Origin: Phoenix dactylifera
Lineage: Eukaryota > Streptophyta > Magnoliopsida > Arecales > Arecaceae
Reading direction: 5' to 3'
Assembly: GCF_009389715.1 (NCBI RefSeq)
Contig: NC_052407.1
Coordinates: 9,148,475 to 9,212,474, forward strand
DNA: 64,000 nucleotides
Under the pieces are notes generated by a model. It was not told the origin of the DNA, did not search any database, and saw only the letters and a program-made list of their open reading frames with translations. A program made the translations under genes and the position numbers. Below, piece after piece: positions 1-12,523 of this stretch. Numbering within the stretch: position 1 is the first letter of the stretch; every line of letters starts with the position of its first letter.

Positions 1-36
1 ATTTAACTGGATAAGATTCTTCCTAATAGCTCGCTG

Positions 37-755
37 TTACTTCTTAAGGTGGGGAAAGCACTGATAGAGATCGGATTTTGGATGCTTTGCTTCAGCATGT
101 TCTCTGCACTTCACTTCTGATGTGGTACAAATAAAGGTCTGCATGCATACCTTGCACTGCATTCAGGTCAAAATAGCAATATGAATAATTGAAAAAAAGG
201 CTTTCAAGCGGGAGACCTACAATACATAACAATGATGAAATTTTGGCTTATGATGATAACACAGTTCAACACAAATCATAACAATTAGCCTGGAAATTCA
301 AATCATAACAATTAGCCTGGAAATTCATGGAATCGTAGCTCTGCACTCAAAAGCCAGAAAGAAAGTGTCATTAACGAGGTCTCTATCAGCAAGTTCAATG
401 TTAAAAAGCAAAATTGTGAACAATAATCCTTCCCCCACAAGAGAGAAACCTACTTCACATTCAAGTATTCATATCAAAAACTCTTCATCGCCAATTTCTT
501 TCCATATGTTTGCCTAAGGATAAGGGCAGCCTTGACACAATGTAATAATATAGAACTTATCTAATGTAAACAATAAATTATCTCATCAGAGAAATGAAAC
601 AATGTAGCAAGGTATTGCTAAGGTACGTCCATGACACATACAATCCCTATATCTTAAGTTTTCTAGATCTGATATATTAGCATCAGAATTATAATTGTAA
701 CCAAAACCATGATTAACTTGTTTGTGAATTTCTAAATGAACCATAAAATATCTCC

Positions 756-791
<36 letters not shown>

Positions 792-3700
792 CTAACAATT
801 CAGTAAAACTTTGCATTTCCATCAACATGACAGAACACTTGTTTGTAACCAGCTAGTAAAGAATCAGATGACCTGCTATTGTAGCTATAGTTGATGAGCT
901 GGAATTGATGGAATTGAGCTAATAAGCCATATTTACCCTTGTAACCTCCATACAAAAAGCGCAATGGAAGAAGCTACCTATAGTTACCTTATATGATAGT
1001 ACAGATCTAACACACACAGCCGCATAGACCCATATAAGGATGTCCTTGACAATCAGTGATCATATTCCTCATCTAAAAGAAAATTTGTTTCCAAAAATTT
1101 AGTTTAGCCAAAACAAAATTACCAAAATGAATTTGGTAAATTCTACCTTATCTTTGTTTGATACAACCCTCACTCCAAGATACCTTGAACTTGATAATTC
1201 AAATACCCCACAAGTCCGAAGTTCAAAAAATTCTTGACCTGATGAAAACAGCCCTGGTTTGCAGCGCCATTGTACAACAGAGTCACTAGTTGGGTCTTTT
1301 AGGCAGCATGCAACTATTGCAAGTGTTATAATTAAGTGCAGCAAATCTATGCTCAAATCACTTTACAGATATTGCGAGTTACATAGATTTTATTTACCTC
1401 TTTAGCAAAGGTTAATGATGGTTAACCACCAACATAAATGGTCAACCAAAGTTGGCCATGCATGATGATCTTTGTCCTTGTCTTCCTCTAACATTATCAA
1501 AGGGTCAAATTTATCATGCCAGCTTCTTGCATGTTTTCTTTTTAATATTCGACTATTCATTGCTCCTATGGCCTTCAGTTTATTTCCTTTCACTGACTTG
1601 AAGTTGCAAAATTAACTTTGCTACTGACAAGTATGGAAAAACCAACTTGTTCCTTTTACTGCTCTGTACCCGATTTTTTGAATAACAATCCTCTACATAT
1701 AGATATAAACAAGTCATCTACTTCATAATTGACTGAAGCACTTGATCAACTACGGTTAGATGCTTTTTACTAATATACATGAAGCTTAAATTTACAATAG
1801 ATTTAGAATTAGTTAATTTATTTATTTCAATTTTTCATGTATTATATTACCGTTATAAGTATAGATATTTTACATTTCTTGCAAATTTGGTGCTCAGTGT
1901 TAGGGCTATTTTCTGGTGAGTCTTGGATACTTATTTCAGCAAGGCTGCATTTTCTTGCGAGATTAACCCAGATAAGAGTGGGGACAGTGGGTTATTCCAC
2001 CAACCTCTGCATCTTTTTTCTGGGACAGTTATTCCCGTCAACACAGCATACCCTCCTTTTCATGTAATAAGTCGATTCTGTCCTCCCCCATAGAACTGAC
2101 TTATGTGGTGATTTCTGCTATGGATTATTCCTATCTTTACCATTTTCACTATCCCTTTCCCGCTTCTACTTTTTCTGTTACATTTCTTTATTCCCATGCC
2201 TTTCATAATTGCTCCAGTTACATAAAAACAAGATCATTCCCTGACTATGGGAAAAGTACCTTTGTGGAGGAATAACAACCAATAAGGATTGCTATCCCCC
2301 CCAATTCCCTATTTCACAACCAAATGAAGCTGTAAAAATTAGTGTCAATAAGTCCTACATTAGATCTAGCTGCACTAGGAAAGTTCTTTGAGTAACTATG
2401 ATTGTGTCACCAACTGATTTTGAAGGCTTTCTATGATGGACTCTACAGAGGGGGGAAAAGCATGCTACTTTTTGGAAGTATTACATATGTTTCTTTTTCT
2501 TATTCTTTCTCAGGGTTATGAAAATGTCCAGAGGTGTCCTAGTTAAATAAGGAGGCTATTTAGTAAATCTTGATATTTTTAGGTACAAAAGGAGGAGATG
2601 AAGGCGTAGTTGATTTGATGATCATTTGAAAAAATAAAACTCTCTTGTTTTGTCTTTTCCATCTACCTTCTCCCCCTTTTTCATATTCTACTTTTCACAA
2701 GCCCAATTTAACTCTATACTCTGTTCACTTTGTTCTTCTCTTCTAAATTCTAATTAGGTATATCTAATTAGGTATATCAAATTAACAAACTAATTTCTGC
2801 TAATTACATCAGTCCCAAATCTGATCTAAATGAACCTACAAGCACCAACATGTAGCTTTCAATCAATGATGCACCATCAAAAGGTCATGCAAGATAAGGA
2901 CAGGAGAAACTTGCCAAAAACATCACAGGTAGTTTAGCACCAATTATGAAATTATGAAGAAAGCAATCACCACTGATGGCTCAAAAAGACTTGTCTAGTC
3001 CTATGACCGTCCACATTAGTTGGATGGGCCACAACATAAAGAAAGAATAGTAGCAAGCTCGTTAAAAGTGATTTTTATCCCTTTAAGTGGTTCTATACAA
3101 GTAATACATAAATGAGGCAAATCATCACCATTCAAACAAAGACCAATTGACCCTCATCCTATTGAAACCCAAATATTGTTCCCAAAATAGTTGATACACA
3201 CAAACAAAAATGTGTTGTGTATAGACACAGTGATAACAAAAGGATTAGTTGCACAAATCGCTCTAGTGCCTGATCATTGTCCTATGGGAGGTCTATAATG
3301 CCAAAATAAAACATGTAAAGCTACATTTAACCTCTTATAGCACTTCATAATCATAGACTAAAAAAAAAGATACTTAATATTACATGCAAATAGGAGAATA
3401 ATTGGACAAACTGATCAGGAAAACCAAACAATACCGTGAAATATCTCATTTTCTATGTGTTTTCACTAACACAAAGCATGTAAGAAACAGAAACAACATA
3501 TGTACAAGAATGAATGTCAAAACAGTCATACATAGTCATACTACTGAATATAGAATAACGTATTTTGCATATAATGCAAACAATTGTTCCAATGGGGGAT
3601 CCATAAATCCATTTGCATAGCAAACCACAAAATAGTTCAGAACAGATATAAATTTGGTTTGCTCCAATAACTAAAAGATTAAAATGCTTATACAGTGAAT

Positions 3701-4491
3701 GACAAATAGTAACAAGATTTTAAAAATATTTTATTGGTTATGAGTATTAACCAAGTCTCATTCACCCTCTTCAGCAATGGAAAGTAATCCACCAAATTCA
3801 TAAAGTCATCAATATTCGGTGTATCCAGTGAAAATTTCTCATAGATGCCAATGTATTGTTTTCTAAAGGAGCATATCCTCTCTTTCGCTATATTATTGTA
3901 ACTATAAAAATATCTGATTTTTTTATCATCGTTTTGATCTCTACTGAGCATTCTTAGAACATTCTTCCAAGAACCACCATGCTGACAAACAAATCCCCCA
4001 ACAAAGCAAGATAACCAAACAAACAAATAACCTGCCATTAAGCTATAAACTTCAGTGGGTAATCCAAAGGCCTCGAGATAAAACGCTGTCCTCCTCCATT
4101 ATGACTAGTATTCACCTTAACCATCTAAATTTCCACTAAACAAGAACGATTCTGCAAGATCTGACCGATTTCATATGATCTCGAAAGAGACAACGGAAAG
4201 ATCAAACCCTAAAACATCTTTGAAAAAATCAGAACATTATTCCAATTGAGAAGGGGAACGAGAGATGAACCTGGATGGTCATGGCCTTCTTGTTGGATTC
4301 CAACTGGCTCCCTGCACCGAAAACGTCAAAACAGTCGATCGATCGGTGAGAAAACAGCTCGAAATCTAAAGAATTCCAACAGATCGAGACATCGAGAGAG
4401 GGGGGATGAGATCAAAACCCTTGGGGGGCTTGTTCTTCTCCACGTTCCTCTCGCGCGCCATCTTCGACTTCTGCCCGTTGCCTCCTCCCAT
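37..4491 (-). CDS. Small C2H2 zinc-finger protein, At2g23090-like (SERF/4F5-type N-terminus)
   Basis: Three exons on the minus strand: 4491-4419, 4311-4271 and 156-37. All junctions are GT..AG and the phases agree, giving 77 residues and a TAA stop. The N-terminus MGGGNGQKSKMARERN is the basic start typical of the plant At2g23090-like family, which resembles the small EDRK-rich factor (4F5) segment. The C-terminal exon carries CKVC (residues 39-42) and HAEAKH (58-63), a C2H2 zinc finger, and ends FPHLKK. Family length is about 78 residues, so the gene looks complete. The molecular role is not established; a nucleic-acid-binding or chaperone-like role would be inference. Intron 1 is 107 bp, while intron 2 is about 4.1 kb (157-4270) and holds a GA microsatellite and a 27-bp tandem duplication. 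The start is fixed by the conserved MGGGNG. An in-frame ATG farther upstream, at 4665, is not supported by the family. Confidence 0.9.
273..326. repeat. 27-bp direct tandem duplication
   Basis: Two adjacent near-identical units, 273-299 and 300-326, both reading aaatcataacaattagcc at the start. They lie inside intron 2 of the zinc-finger gene. Confidence 0.85.
758..790. repeat. GA microsatellite
   Basis: Uninterrupted (GA)n of about 15 units with one break near its right end. It is intronic in the minus-strand zinc-finger gene, where it reads as CT. Confidence 0.9.
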
Positions 4492-7347
4492 CTCCGCTAC
4501 CTTTCTCTTCTCTTCTTCTCTTCGAGGTTTCTTCCTTCGTTCGCTGCTCAGTCCCAAGAGGGGAGAAGGGGGCGGAAGGGAAGCGTCGCGGTGGGGGGAA
4601 GGCAGGGGCTGGAGCTGAGCGAGAGGGGAACGAGAGAGGCCCGGAAAATCTTGGAAGCGATCCAAGGGTTAATAAGAGGAAGATAAACAGAGAGAGAGAG
4701 ATGTATAAAAAAGCGTGGCTTCGTGGACAACGGGAATAGATGCAAGCGGAATTATAATAGTCTGATACGGGATTGCTTTAGGTGATATTTTTTTAAAAAA
4801 ATTTCTGGTAATGACCTCTGTCCTGATCCTAGATTCCAAATTCCCTATAATTTCGTGTAGAATTCTTTTTGTTTCACAAAAAAACCCTTCCAAGATTGGT
4901 ATTTGTACATCGCTATAGGCTAAGCTGGTTTACACTTTATATTAAGCCCCTTGTTTTAGATGAGTTGTAAGAAGCTAGTCCTTTCTCTTAATGATTATTT
5001 TAGTCTTTTAGATCCATATATTGTAGGGCTTTTCTTTTTCTTTTTTTATCTTTTGAAGTAGGTCCTTTGCCTTGGTAAAAAGCATCAAAATCATTCTATT
5101 TTAGAGAAAATATTATAACTTTCTCAGAATATAATTCGCATAGCGATCATTGTTCAAAGTGATTCCTCCCTCTAATTAACTCTACGAAAGAAAGTAGTAG
5201 CTTCACATGTTCATGGATATTCAAAGCTACCTTAATCACATATTTCTATTAAAATACAAAGGTTAACAGAAATACAAATTTGGAAGAAACCAGCATGTTC
5301 TGGGATCATGCGCCACTCGATTCTTGTAATATTTTGCATTTTGATATTTTATCTATTTATATTGAGTTGCTGGAAACCTCCTTTTCTTGTTTTGTTTAAA
5401 AATAATTTTTTTTTGGTAGTAAAAAAGAATCATTCTACTTCAATCCTTCTTAATATTTACTCAATTTGAAAGTGCTCCTTTCCTTTGATGTATTAGCCTC
5501 TTCACTAGAGCCGTATCATGCGCCACGTATCACCATTTTGGAAGAGCTTTATCTCCCTTTTGCTCTACTCATGCTTGGTTGTATTATTGCCACTAGTTTT
5601 AAGAAGCTTGAGTGGCCAAACAGCAGTTTATACGTCACTAGGTGAAAACCCAATCCAAACGCAAAACTAGGCGAGAATAAGTACTTTGCAGGAGGTGATT
5701 GTTATAAAACGAAATAATTCCATGCCATTAGCCGTCTAATATTGACTTTAAGAGCAACGTAGCCGCGGACCGCTTTGCCAGCGGTCTTATCAGATCTCCA
5801 CCGGAGAGGAGAGAGAAAAATTGATGGCATGCTGTTTTTGGAATAAAGTAATGCTTCCAAGGAACAGCTCAATAAATGGAGAAGCGGCAGTTGGCAGTTG
5901 CTACCTGTGGTCGACGGGGAGGACAGGTGTCCGTAGGGCCCACTCGCCCCTACGTCGTTGGGTGTGCCTCTTGAGCTGTTCTCCACTTTGGTGATGTATC
6001 ACGTGACAGAGGACCTGCCGTCTTAAAAAAGAAAAAAATAATTAAGTAGCCAACAACTTTTTTTTTCTTTTCTTTTTTTTTTTTCATTCATTGACCATTT
6101 TAGATATAGACGTATTAGAATTATGTGAATTCTTAATTTTAGCCAAAAGAAGAAGAAGAAGAAGAAGAAGAAGCAGCATGAGTACTTGCATACCGATAGG
6201 CTGATACAAAGTTCTCATAACAGGTTTCTTCTTAATTTTTGAGGATAACAATAGAAGCACTGGTGATATAATCCAAGCCAAACTTTTGGGAAAAATTGCA
6301 TGTAGGGCTTGAACCCAGGACATCCTCTGAAGTGATATGCAGAGGAAGGGCCCTATTTGCATAGTTTTTTACGACTTTCAAAGAAAATGAAAAATGAACT
6401 AGATAGTGTCAGAAAAGTAAGGAAATTAGCTCACAGGCTGCATTTTTATGTGAAGCTGCTATTCTTGGTTAATGGAAGGAACAACTTTAGGCATGAAGGC
6501 GACCTACTTCAACATAAATTCTCTGCATTTAACTCAGTCCCAAGCTAACCCTGGTATTAGTATATAGACCTAAGGTTGGAGCAAGTCTTAACTTTGGGCA
6601 CAAATATTCGTGAAATTAGGCGCAGAGCAGTTCCAGTGAAAACCAGCTGGAATCAATTCAGGAATCATTCAAAATTATTTAGAAACGATACCAATGATCA
6701 TCCAGATTCGGCCCAAGCAAAATCCTGAAAGGGTTATGTCTAGTCCCAAATTTTAATTTAAATCCAGCTAATAGAGTTCTAAGATGATCAGTTTAAAGCC
6801 ATGCAGTGCCTATATTTTTAGTAACCTCGCTTAGATTACTATTTTATTTGTGTATCAAAAACAAATTTATGGAAAAGCAATCAAGTCTATACTCCTTTAT
6901 TTTGAATACCTTCTTCTTGAGTAGAAGAAACACCAAAGACAGCATGAGAATCTTAACAGTAAAATAATAAATCTTCTCCTTTCCCTTTTTCACTTCTGAA
7001 ACTCTCCTTCTAAGGTGGTTTTTAAATTACCTTCCTTGGTTTTGTCGTAAATTCATAACATGCATAAATATATATTTAAAATCTTAGCTCCCCTTCAAAC
7101 CTGATTTAACTTTGAATTTTTTGGGTTCGGAAAAAAAAAAGAAACGTCAGCAAGAAAATAAAAAATATTTTATATTTAGTTGGAATTTTTGTAAAAAATC
7201 TATAAAAATAAATTTTTAGTATTTAATAAAAAAATTCACGACGAGCATGAAAAAATTCAATTCTCACCAGCTGCGCATTAGAGTTTTTTTTTTTTTTGTA
7301 GGGGAGGGGGGGAGGGATGCGGCGGCGGACGTTGGCGAAGCACGGCA
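4492..7347. other. Intergenic region upstream of the zinc-finger gene
   Basis: The first 250 bases are GC-richer and hold the 5' leader and probable promoter of the minus-strand gene; a CT tract (GA on the plus strand) lies near 4690-4700. The rest is AT-rich. A GAA microsatellite occurs at 6148-6173. No coding or transposon signature is recognised. Confidence 0.6.
6148..6173. repeat. GAA microsatellite
   Basis: About nine perfect GAA/AGA units in intergenic sequence. Confidence 0.85.
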
Positions 7348-7464
7348 GGAGCGGACGTTGATGGCATTACGACAGCTCATGATCTTGCGGAGGAGGATGC
7401 CAAATTGAAAGATGTCGGTCTTGGTGCTAAGATTTTCCGGGCCGGGTGATGTGGCGGGGGTCAA
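7348..7464 (-). pseudogene. Protein-kinase fragment (receptor-like cytoplasmic kinase type)
   Basis: The minus strand encodes ENLSTKTDIFQFGILLRKIM followed by SCRNAINV. This closely resembles the plant kinase subdomain IX stretch ENLSTKTDVFSFGILLLEI..GRKAIDV found in receptor-like cytoplasmic kinases. The Asp of subdomain IX and the FGILL core are kept, but the flanking kinase subdomains are absent and the continuation degenerates. About 39 residues are recognisable. It is best read as a decayed fragment of a duplicated kinase gene. A chance match is unlikely but possible because the similarity is short. Confidence 0.45.
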
Positions 7465-8485
7465 GATAGCTAGGTGATATAGGAGCAGCTTTTATATGGT
7501 ACTAGAAGGTTGACTATTTTTGACAATTTTGATAAAGATCGATTAAGTTTGGCACAATCAATTATAAATTAATTAAAATTTTAATAAAAAATATATCTAA
7601 AATAATTCTACCAGTCGACGAGCCTGCATCTCTCGCCGGAGGCACTACTCGTCGTAGAACCACTTATTGGAACCCAGAAACCACCCATGAGGGATTCCTC
7701 CAGCGCGACAAGAGGGGTGGAGGCCACCAAGGGTGGAGATCAGCGGTGAAAAGAGAAGAATGGGGTTCGGGCGAGGGATCAGAAGAGATACTTCTCTCCC
7801 TTATTGGAAATGACCCAAAACTTTTAATTTTTAATGGTTAACAGAGTTAGCGTACAAGAGATCATGAAGCTGAAATGATTACGAATGAGCTAATTTATCC
7901 CAGACCTTCACATACCTGCTTTCAAAAATCAGACCTTCAAATATATCCCAGAAAAATCCTGCACAAAATATATGATATCTCCGTGATATAATCTAATTTA
8001 TCAGGAAAAAAAAACAACAAAATACAAAATACAAGATATGATTTCAAAATTCGGTTTCCAAAACAGACTAATAACAAGAACTCCATTGGGAACGGAACCA
8101 GCATGGGATAGCTTTGACCGAGGAGTTGGGCTTTTCTTTACTGATGAATCGATTACATTATGTACCGATTAACTCGTTGGTTCTAAAGATGGATTAGACT
8201 TCATTCCTGGTTCATCGCTCATCACCACCATGAGATATATTTTGAGATAAATCAGATTTTCGAATTATATATAAATTTATTTTAAAACCGGTTTTGCATA
8301 CATAGTCCAGAGTCCAGTTTTCCATCCGATTTTACAAAACAGACTTTAATAAAAAAATTTAAAAAATATATATTATTCAAAAAGGTACTTGGCTGGAGCT
8401 CTCTCTGACAGTGCCCTCTCTGCTACAACGATAGCTCACATAAGTCTAGTATAAGTATTATCAGCCGAATTAAGAAAAATAAGAC
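7465..8485. other. Intergenic, nothing recognised
   Basis: AT-rich with a moderately GC-rich island near 7610-7760. No open frame with familiar motifs and no repeat termini found. Confidence 0.5.
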
Positions 8486-8590
8486 GAAAAAATTTAGACC
8501 ATTTTTTGATTTATGCGTATCGTCCTTGTGCAGGAGCCATGCTAATCTCCTTTATATCGTTCTAATTTTATCAGATGTCTCTGAAAAGAC
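8486..8590 (-). pseudogene. Decayed U6 spliceosomal snRNA copy
   Basis: Read on the minus strand from 8590, the sequence matches plant U6 snRNA along its full length of about 103 nt. It keeps the core GATTAGCATGG, the ACGCATAAATC segment and a terminal T-run. By eye it differs from the canonical plant sequence at about 16 positions. Nearly all are C-to-T or G-to-A, including changes in the 5' stem (GTCTTTTCAGAGAC) and in the ACAGAG box, which reads ATAAAG. The ACAGAG box contacts the 5' splice site, so this copy should not be functional. No plant upstream sequence element (TCCCACATCG) or TATA box is visible at the usual spacing on the minus strand. I read it as a pseudogene. Confidence 0.88.
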
Positions 8591-9276
8591 CATCGTCCCT
8601 TCATTCTCTCCCAAAACCACTCCTCTCTCCCTCTATTTCTCTCTTTCTCCAGTTCTCTCCCAAAGCCATAGCGATCTCCTCACCTCTTTGTTTTTCCCGT
8701 TGTTTCCCCAAACAGCCAGTGCCCTGCCTTTGTAGGTAACTGGACCTCCCTCCCTCGCTTTATCTCTCCATTCCTCTCCCTACTCTAAACCTTTCTTCTT
8801 GTCACCATACAAGGAGAACATCAACGACTTAACAGTTCAGGCATTCTTATCTTCTTTTTTTTTTTTTAATTCTTGGATTTTGGCTGTCTTGCTGCTCGAC
8901 ATCCATATATTGATTTAATATGACATATCATGCATCCGTTTGGTGCTAGAAATCCATTATATTAAGAATCATGTGCAAAGTGACATACATCGATGGTGAA
9001 AAATCCACAAGAGCATAAAGAGCTTAAGAAAACCCTTGCATGATAACTTAGAAAGATATAGCTTAAAATGAAACAGTATGATGATTTTACATGTTTACGT
9101 TAAATCAGGAACAAATCCCTTTTTGGCATTCAAAAATGCATCATAGTAGAATGGATATGTCAATCATTAGTTTCAACTTTCAGATTGTCTTTGTTTTCCA
9201 TAAATCCAGCAACTTAGAAGCACCGAGAATATTAAACAAATAATTTATCTTTTTTTGAGCAAAATGGTGGGGTTAC
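8591..9276. other. Intergenic, nothing recognised
   Basis: A pyrimidine-rich stretch at 8600-8830, then AT-rich sequence. No coding signal is supported. Confidence 0.5.
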
Positions 9277-9957
9277 TATCACACCCCAAACTCATCACCC
9301 GGGTTGGCCACATGACACGGTCATACGCTTCCAAGGACAAAACCCTAAAAAATATGCTAGGCCTGAAAAAGTTATTACAACCTCAATATCTATGAACAAA
9401 AATAATCTCATTTCATAACAAGTAATAAACTTTATACATAATTACAAAATTCATTCATCCAACCAAGAATAATGATGCTCTATCTATTTCATCCCTTTCA
9501 TTTGTGATCTCAACCATAGCCAAATACTAAAAAAGAGAGAAAAATGATTGTGCGCTTTACGACCTAGTAAGAAGCTCTGCACATTTGCACCAATAATATA
9601 ATATAGTTTGAAAATAGCAATCAACACCAAAATAAAAATATAAATTATGAAATCGCTTTTCAAACATCCAATACAACTCAATTAAACCAACAAGAAAGAA
9701 ATCCAGAAAAGAAGCTTGGAGTTCGTGGTTATTTCTCAAAAGATTAGTGATGGAATTCAACGAAGGAGGAGGACTTTAATAGATGAGAACCTAAAGTTTT
9801 AGATAAACTTGGATTGCCCTAGGAGTCTCAGATTCCGCCGAGATAAACTTGGGAGTCTTCTTCCTCGCCCACTCCGCCCACACGTGCAGCGCACGTGCTC
9901 CCCCACTCTAGGGCCCTCACAGGCCGGCCCAATAGCCCAAGGGATTGGGCTATTACA
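9277..9957 (-). mobile_element. Solo LTR of an LTR retrotransposon
   Basis: In minus orientation the element begins TGTAATAGCCC at 9957 and ends GGGGTGTGATA at 9277. It is flanked on both sides by the 5-bp direct repeat GTTAC (9272-9276 and 9958-9962), as expected of integrase-made target duplication. The canonical TG..CA ends would need only one C-to-T change at the 3' end. The length is 681 bp. No primer-binding site, polypurine tract or coding sequence adjoins it, so it is a solo LTR left by LTR-LTR recombination. Confidence 0.75.
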
Positions 9958-12523
9958 GTTACCACCACTCGTCACATGAAAACAAGGCATCGCCTGTTAC
10001 AATAGAACACCCTAAAAAGACAGCCAAAACACCCCAAGGTCTCAACACACAACCCCGCAGAAGTTAAAAATCCATCCCTTTTCCACATGAAGTATATTAG
10101 TGATGGGGTTCAGCAGGGTCAGTTCTGACCTTTGATTTGAAAGCAGACCTTTGCAAGTGGTAGGCACATCTCTTCCATTTAATCTTGGCTATAGTGTATA
10201 TTGGAAGCTGAAATTACTAAAGTGACAATTGAGATTGTAAGTTGGGTGAAGTATATATTGAAATTACTAGATTTCGTAATGTTAGAAATTGAGCCACAAA
10301 CAGATGGAAGCCATCATAGTTTCAAGAAAGAGCTAGTTTTTGGCAACTAACTGGTGCATGCAAATCCTACAATGGAGGTGGTTTTAAGAAAGCTCTGAGT
10401 TGATCCTAAGTAAATCCTATTTAATACTTGATAAGTGGTCAAAAGTCAAATTTATCTCATAGAACGAGTTTTGCAAAGCAAATTATAAAAAAATATCCCT
10501 GGAATATTATTGTCGGAATTTTCCTTCAAGGAACTTCAAGAAAGAGAAAACTTTGTTTAGTTTAATGCCTACCTACTATAAGAAACTCAATAATAATAAG
10601 AACAACTGTAAATTTTAAGTCTTAAAATTAAAATGAATTAGTGATTAAAAAAAAAAACCTATAGCATAGCCCACCAAATGAACAAGTGGAACATAATTTT
10701 TTTTACTTCAAATCTGAGATAGAGTGATGTGTTTCTATATGCAACGATCTTGTAGAAAATAAACAGATTCTTGTAATTTACATGTGGCCATGATTTAAAA
10801 AGGAGATCTGGCATAGTTGGCGTAAGCTACGTGCTTTGTCTATAGGCCTTGGGAATGATTCAGCTATACCGATGTAAAGTACACGTTCTAATCCTCATAT
10901 ATTTGTGATTATGCTTGATCTTTCGAGAATAACAATGCTGTGGATCACTGAATATGCTCACATTTTGTTCCTAAGACCAGAGGCCTGCTTGAAAATTTTC
11001 AGTATTTGGGAAACTTGTTCATGAATCATGATAGATTTAATATAAGTTCTATATCTTCATCGATTTTCAATAGAATTGGACCCGACTTGGGCTATTGGGC
11101 TCAGGAAAGGATGGAGAACATTAAGGATTAATTTCCAATCTTTCTGCAAAACTAATGTACGTTCTTGCTGTGAGGAGTAAAGCATCCAGCAGTTTACATT
11201 GACCATTCATTTCACGTTTAATTCATCTTCTTAAAATACATTTTTTGCCTAATACATCTACTTAAAATACTTCTTTCTGCATCAACTATCAAGTAAATGA
11301 TAAGACCATACCTGCAGTCGCACCACTATAGTCACCGGATAATGGGCATGTGACTCACAAATAGGGGCTCAATTTGCATAGCAAAATAAAAAACCTTTTC
11401 CTCCCCAAGAAAATAAAAAGTTTTTTTTTAAACCATTTGGAAAGCAAAGAGTATCTGATTTAGATGGTGAGATTTCATATTTGAACTGGATAATGGCTGA
11501 AAATGGACAGAGTTTACTTTTCCAATTTTCATTTGTTTACATCTTAGACACCAAGATGCCCACACATTGTGAGGATATAAAATTAAACTGATAACTGCAC
11601 GAAAAAGGGAAAAAACTTTGTAAAATTCCCGAAAAGGATAAGAGTAAATACAGCTCAAGCTCAAGTAATGCCAGCTGAGGGTGGAGGCACCTACCTTATT
11701 GGTTATGCAGTTGAAGTTCAAGTAACTGAGGAGCAGTCCTCCATTGTCCCCCTAGACCTGGAAAGAGTTCAAACATGCAGAGAAATAGGCAAGGGTTTAA
11801 GTAGTTCCTGCAAAAAGGAATCAAAATATATTCATACAGTAATAAAAGTATTATCTTCTGTAACCATAATATGGAATTCTTATTTTTGATTTACAGATAT
11901 TTTGTAATGGCAGTTTCTTGAAATGTTTTCGATCCTTTGAAGCATGGGATTAACATAAAAACAGTAAATAAATGACATAAAGGATAACTTAATTCCCATA
12001 TTCCGTCTATGGAATACTATTGCTGGGAGAAGAATGAAGTTGGCTATTGACCTTTGCTGGTCTCTGATGCGAGGAGTGGTGGTAGGACATGTTGCATGCT
12101 CGAAAACTGGATCCTCCTTTTAATTTCATAGGGTAATGAGTCCAAGTTGTATTCATTGATATCATTAAGATACGAAACCTGGAAATTCCTTCTGTACAAT
12201 ACCAAGAGATAAGAGCTGCAAGATTGTCTTGTTCATAAAACTCACCGTTCTTGGACCTACCATTCAGTGAAGCCACGTCTGAACATCAATGCACGCAAAT
12301 GAAAATTTATAGAAGTTGCATTATAGCAGGGTCCACCATATTATATCCTTTTGCAACTGTTTGCTACTTTCAGGTGCACTGTTGAGACACGAACCACAGA
12401 TGATAATGGTGACAATGACACATCCTTTGAAAAGATAAACTGAATATTGTCAAAAGGTCCCAAGATAGCAGAAGGTCCGTAAAATTCCTCCTCTTCCTAT
12501 GTCCAAAATCCAAATTTATCAAA
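9958..12523. other. Intergenic, 3' flank of the J-domain gene
   Basis: AT-rich. The part nearest 12523 probably holds the 3' UTR of the minus-strand J-domain gene. An open frame at 12007-12276 on the minus strand shows no recognisable motif. No transposon ends found. Confidence 0.5.

Larger units (their letters stand above)
157..4270 (-). other. Large intron 2 of the zinc-finger gene
   Basis: AT-rich sequence with no recognisable exon or transposon termini. The open frames in it, such as the one at 3688-4038 on the minus strand, have no familiar motif. It contains a 27-bp direct tandem duplication at 273-326 and a GA tract at 758-790. Confidence 0.75.

Noticed and set aside
3688-4038. 116-residue minus-strand frame in the large intron
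   Set aside because: No recognisable motif, AT-rich composition like the surrounding intron.
4246-4686. 146-residue plus-strand frame over the start of the zinc-finger gene
   Set aside because: Low-complexity shadow of the minus-strand exon 1 and its leader; no motif.
6285-6365. Possible tRNA remnant (GGGCTTGAACCCAGGA)
   Set aside because: Only a T-arm-like string; no acceptor or anticodon arms.
12007-12276. 89-residue minus-strand frame just past the J-domain gene
   Set aside because: The J-domain protein ends properly at 12524. This frame has no family signature and may be 3' UTR or chance.
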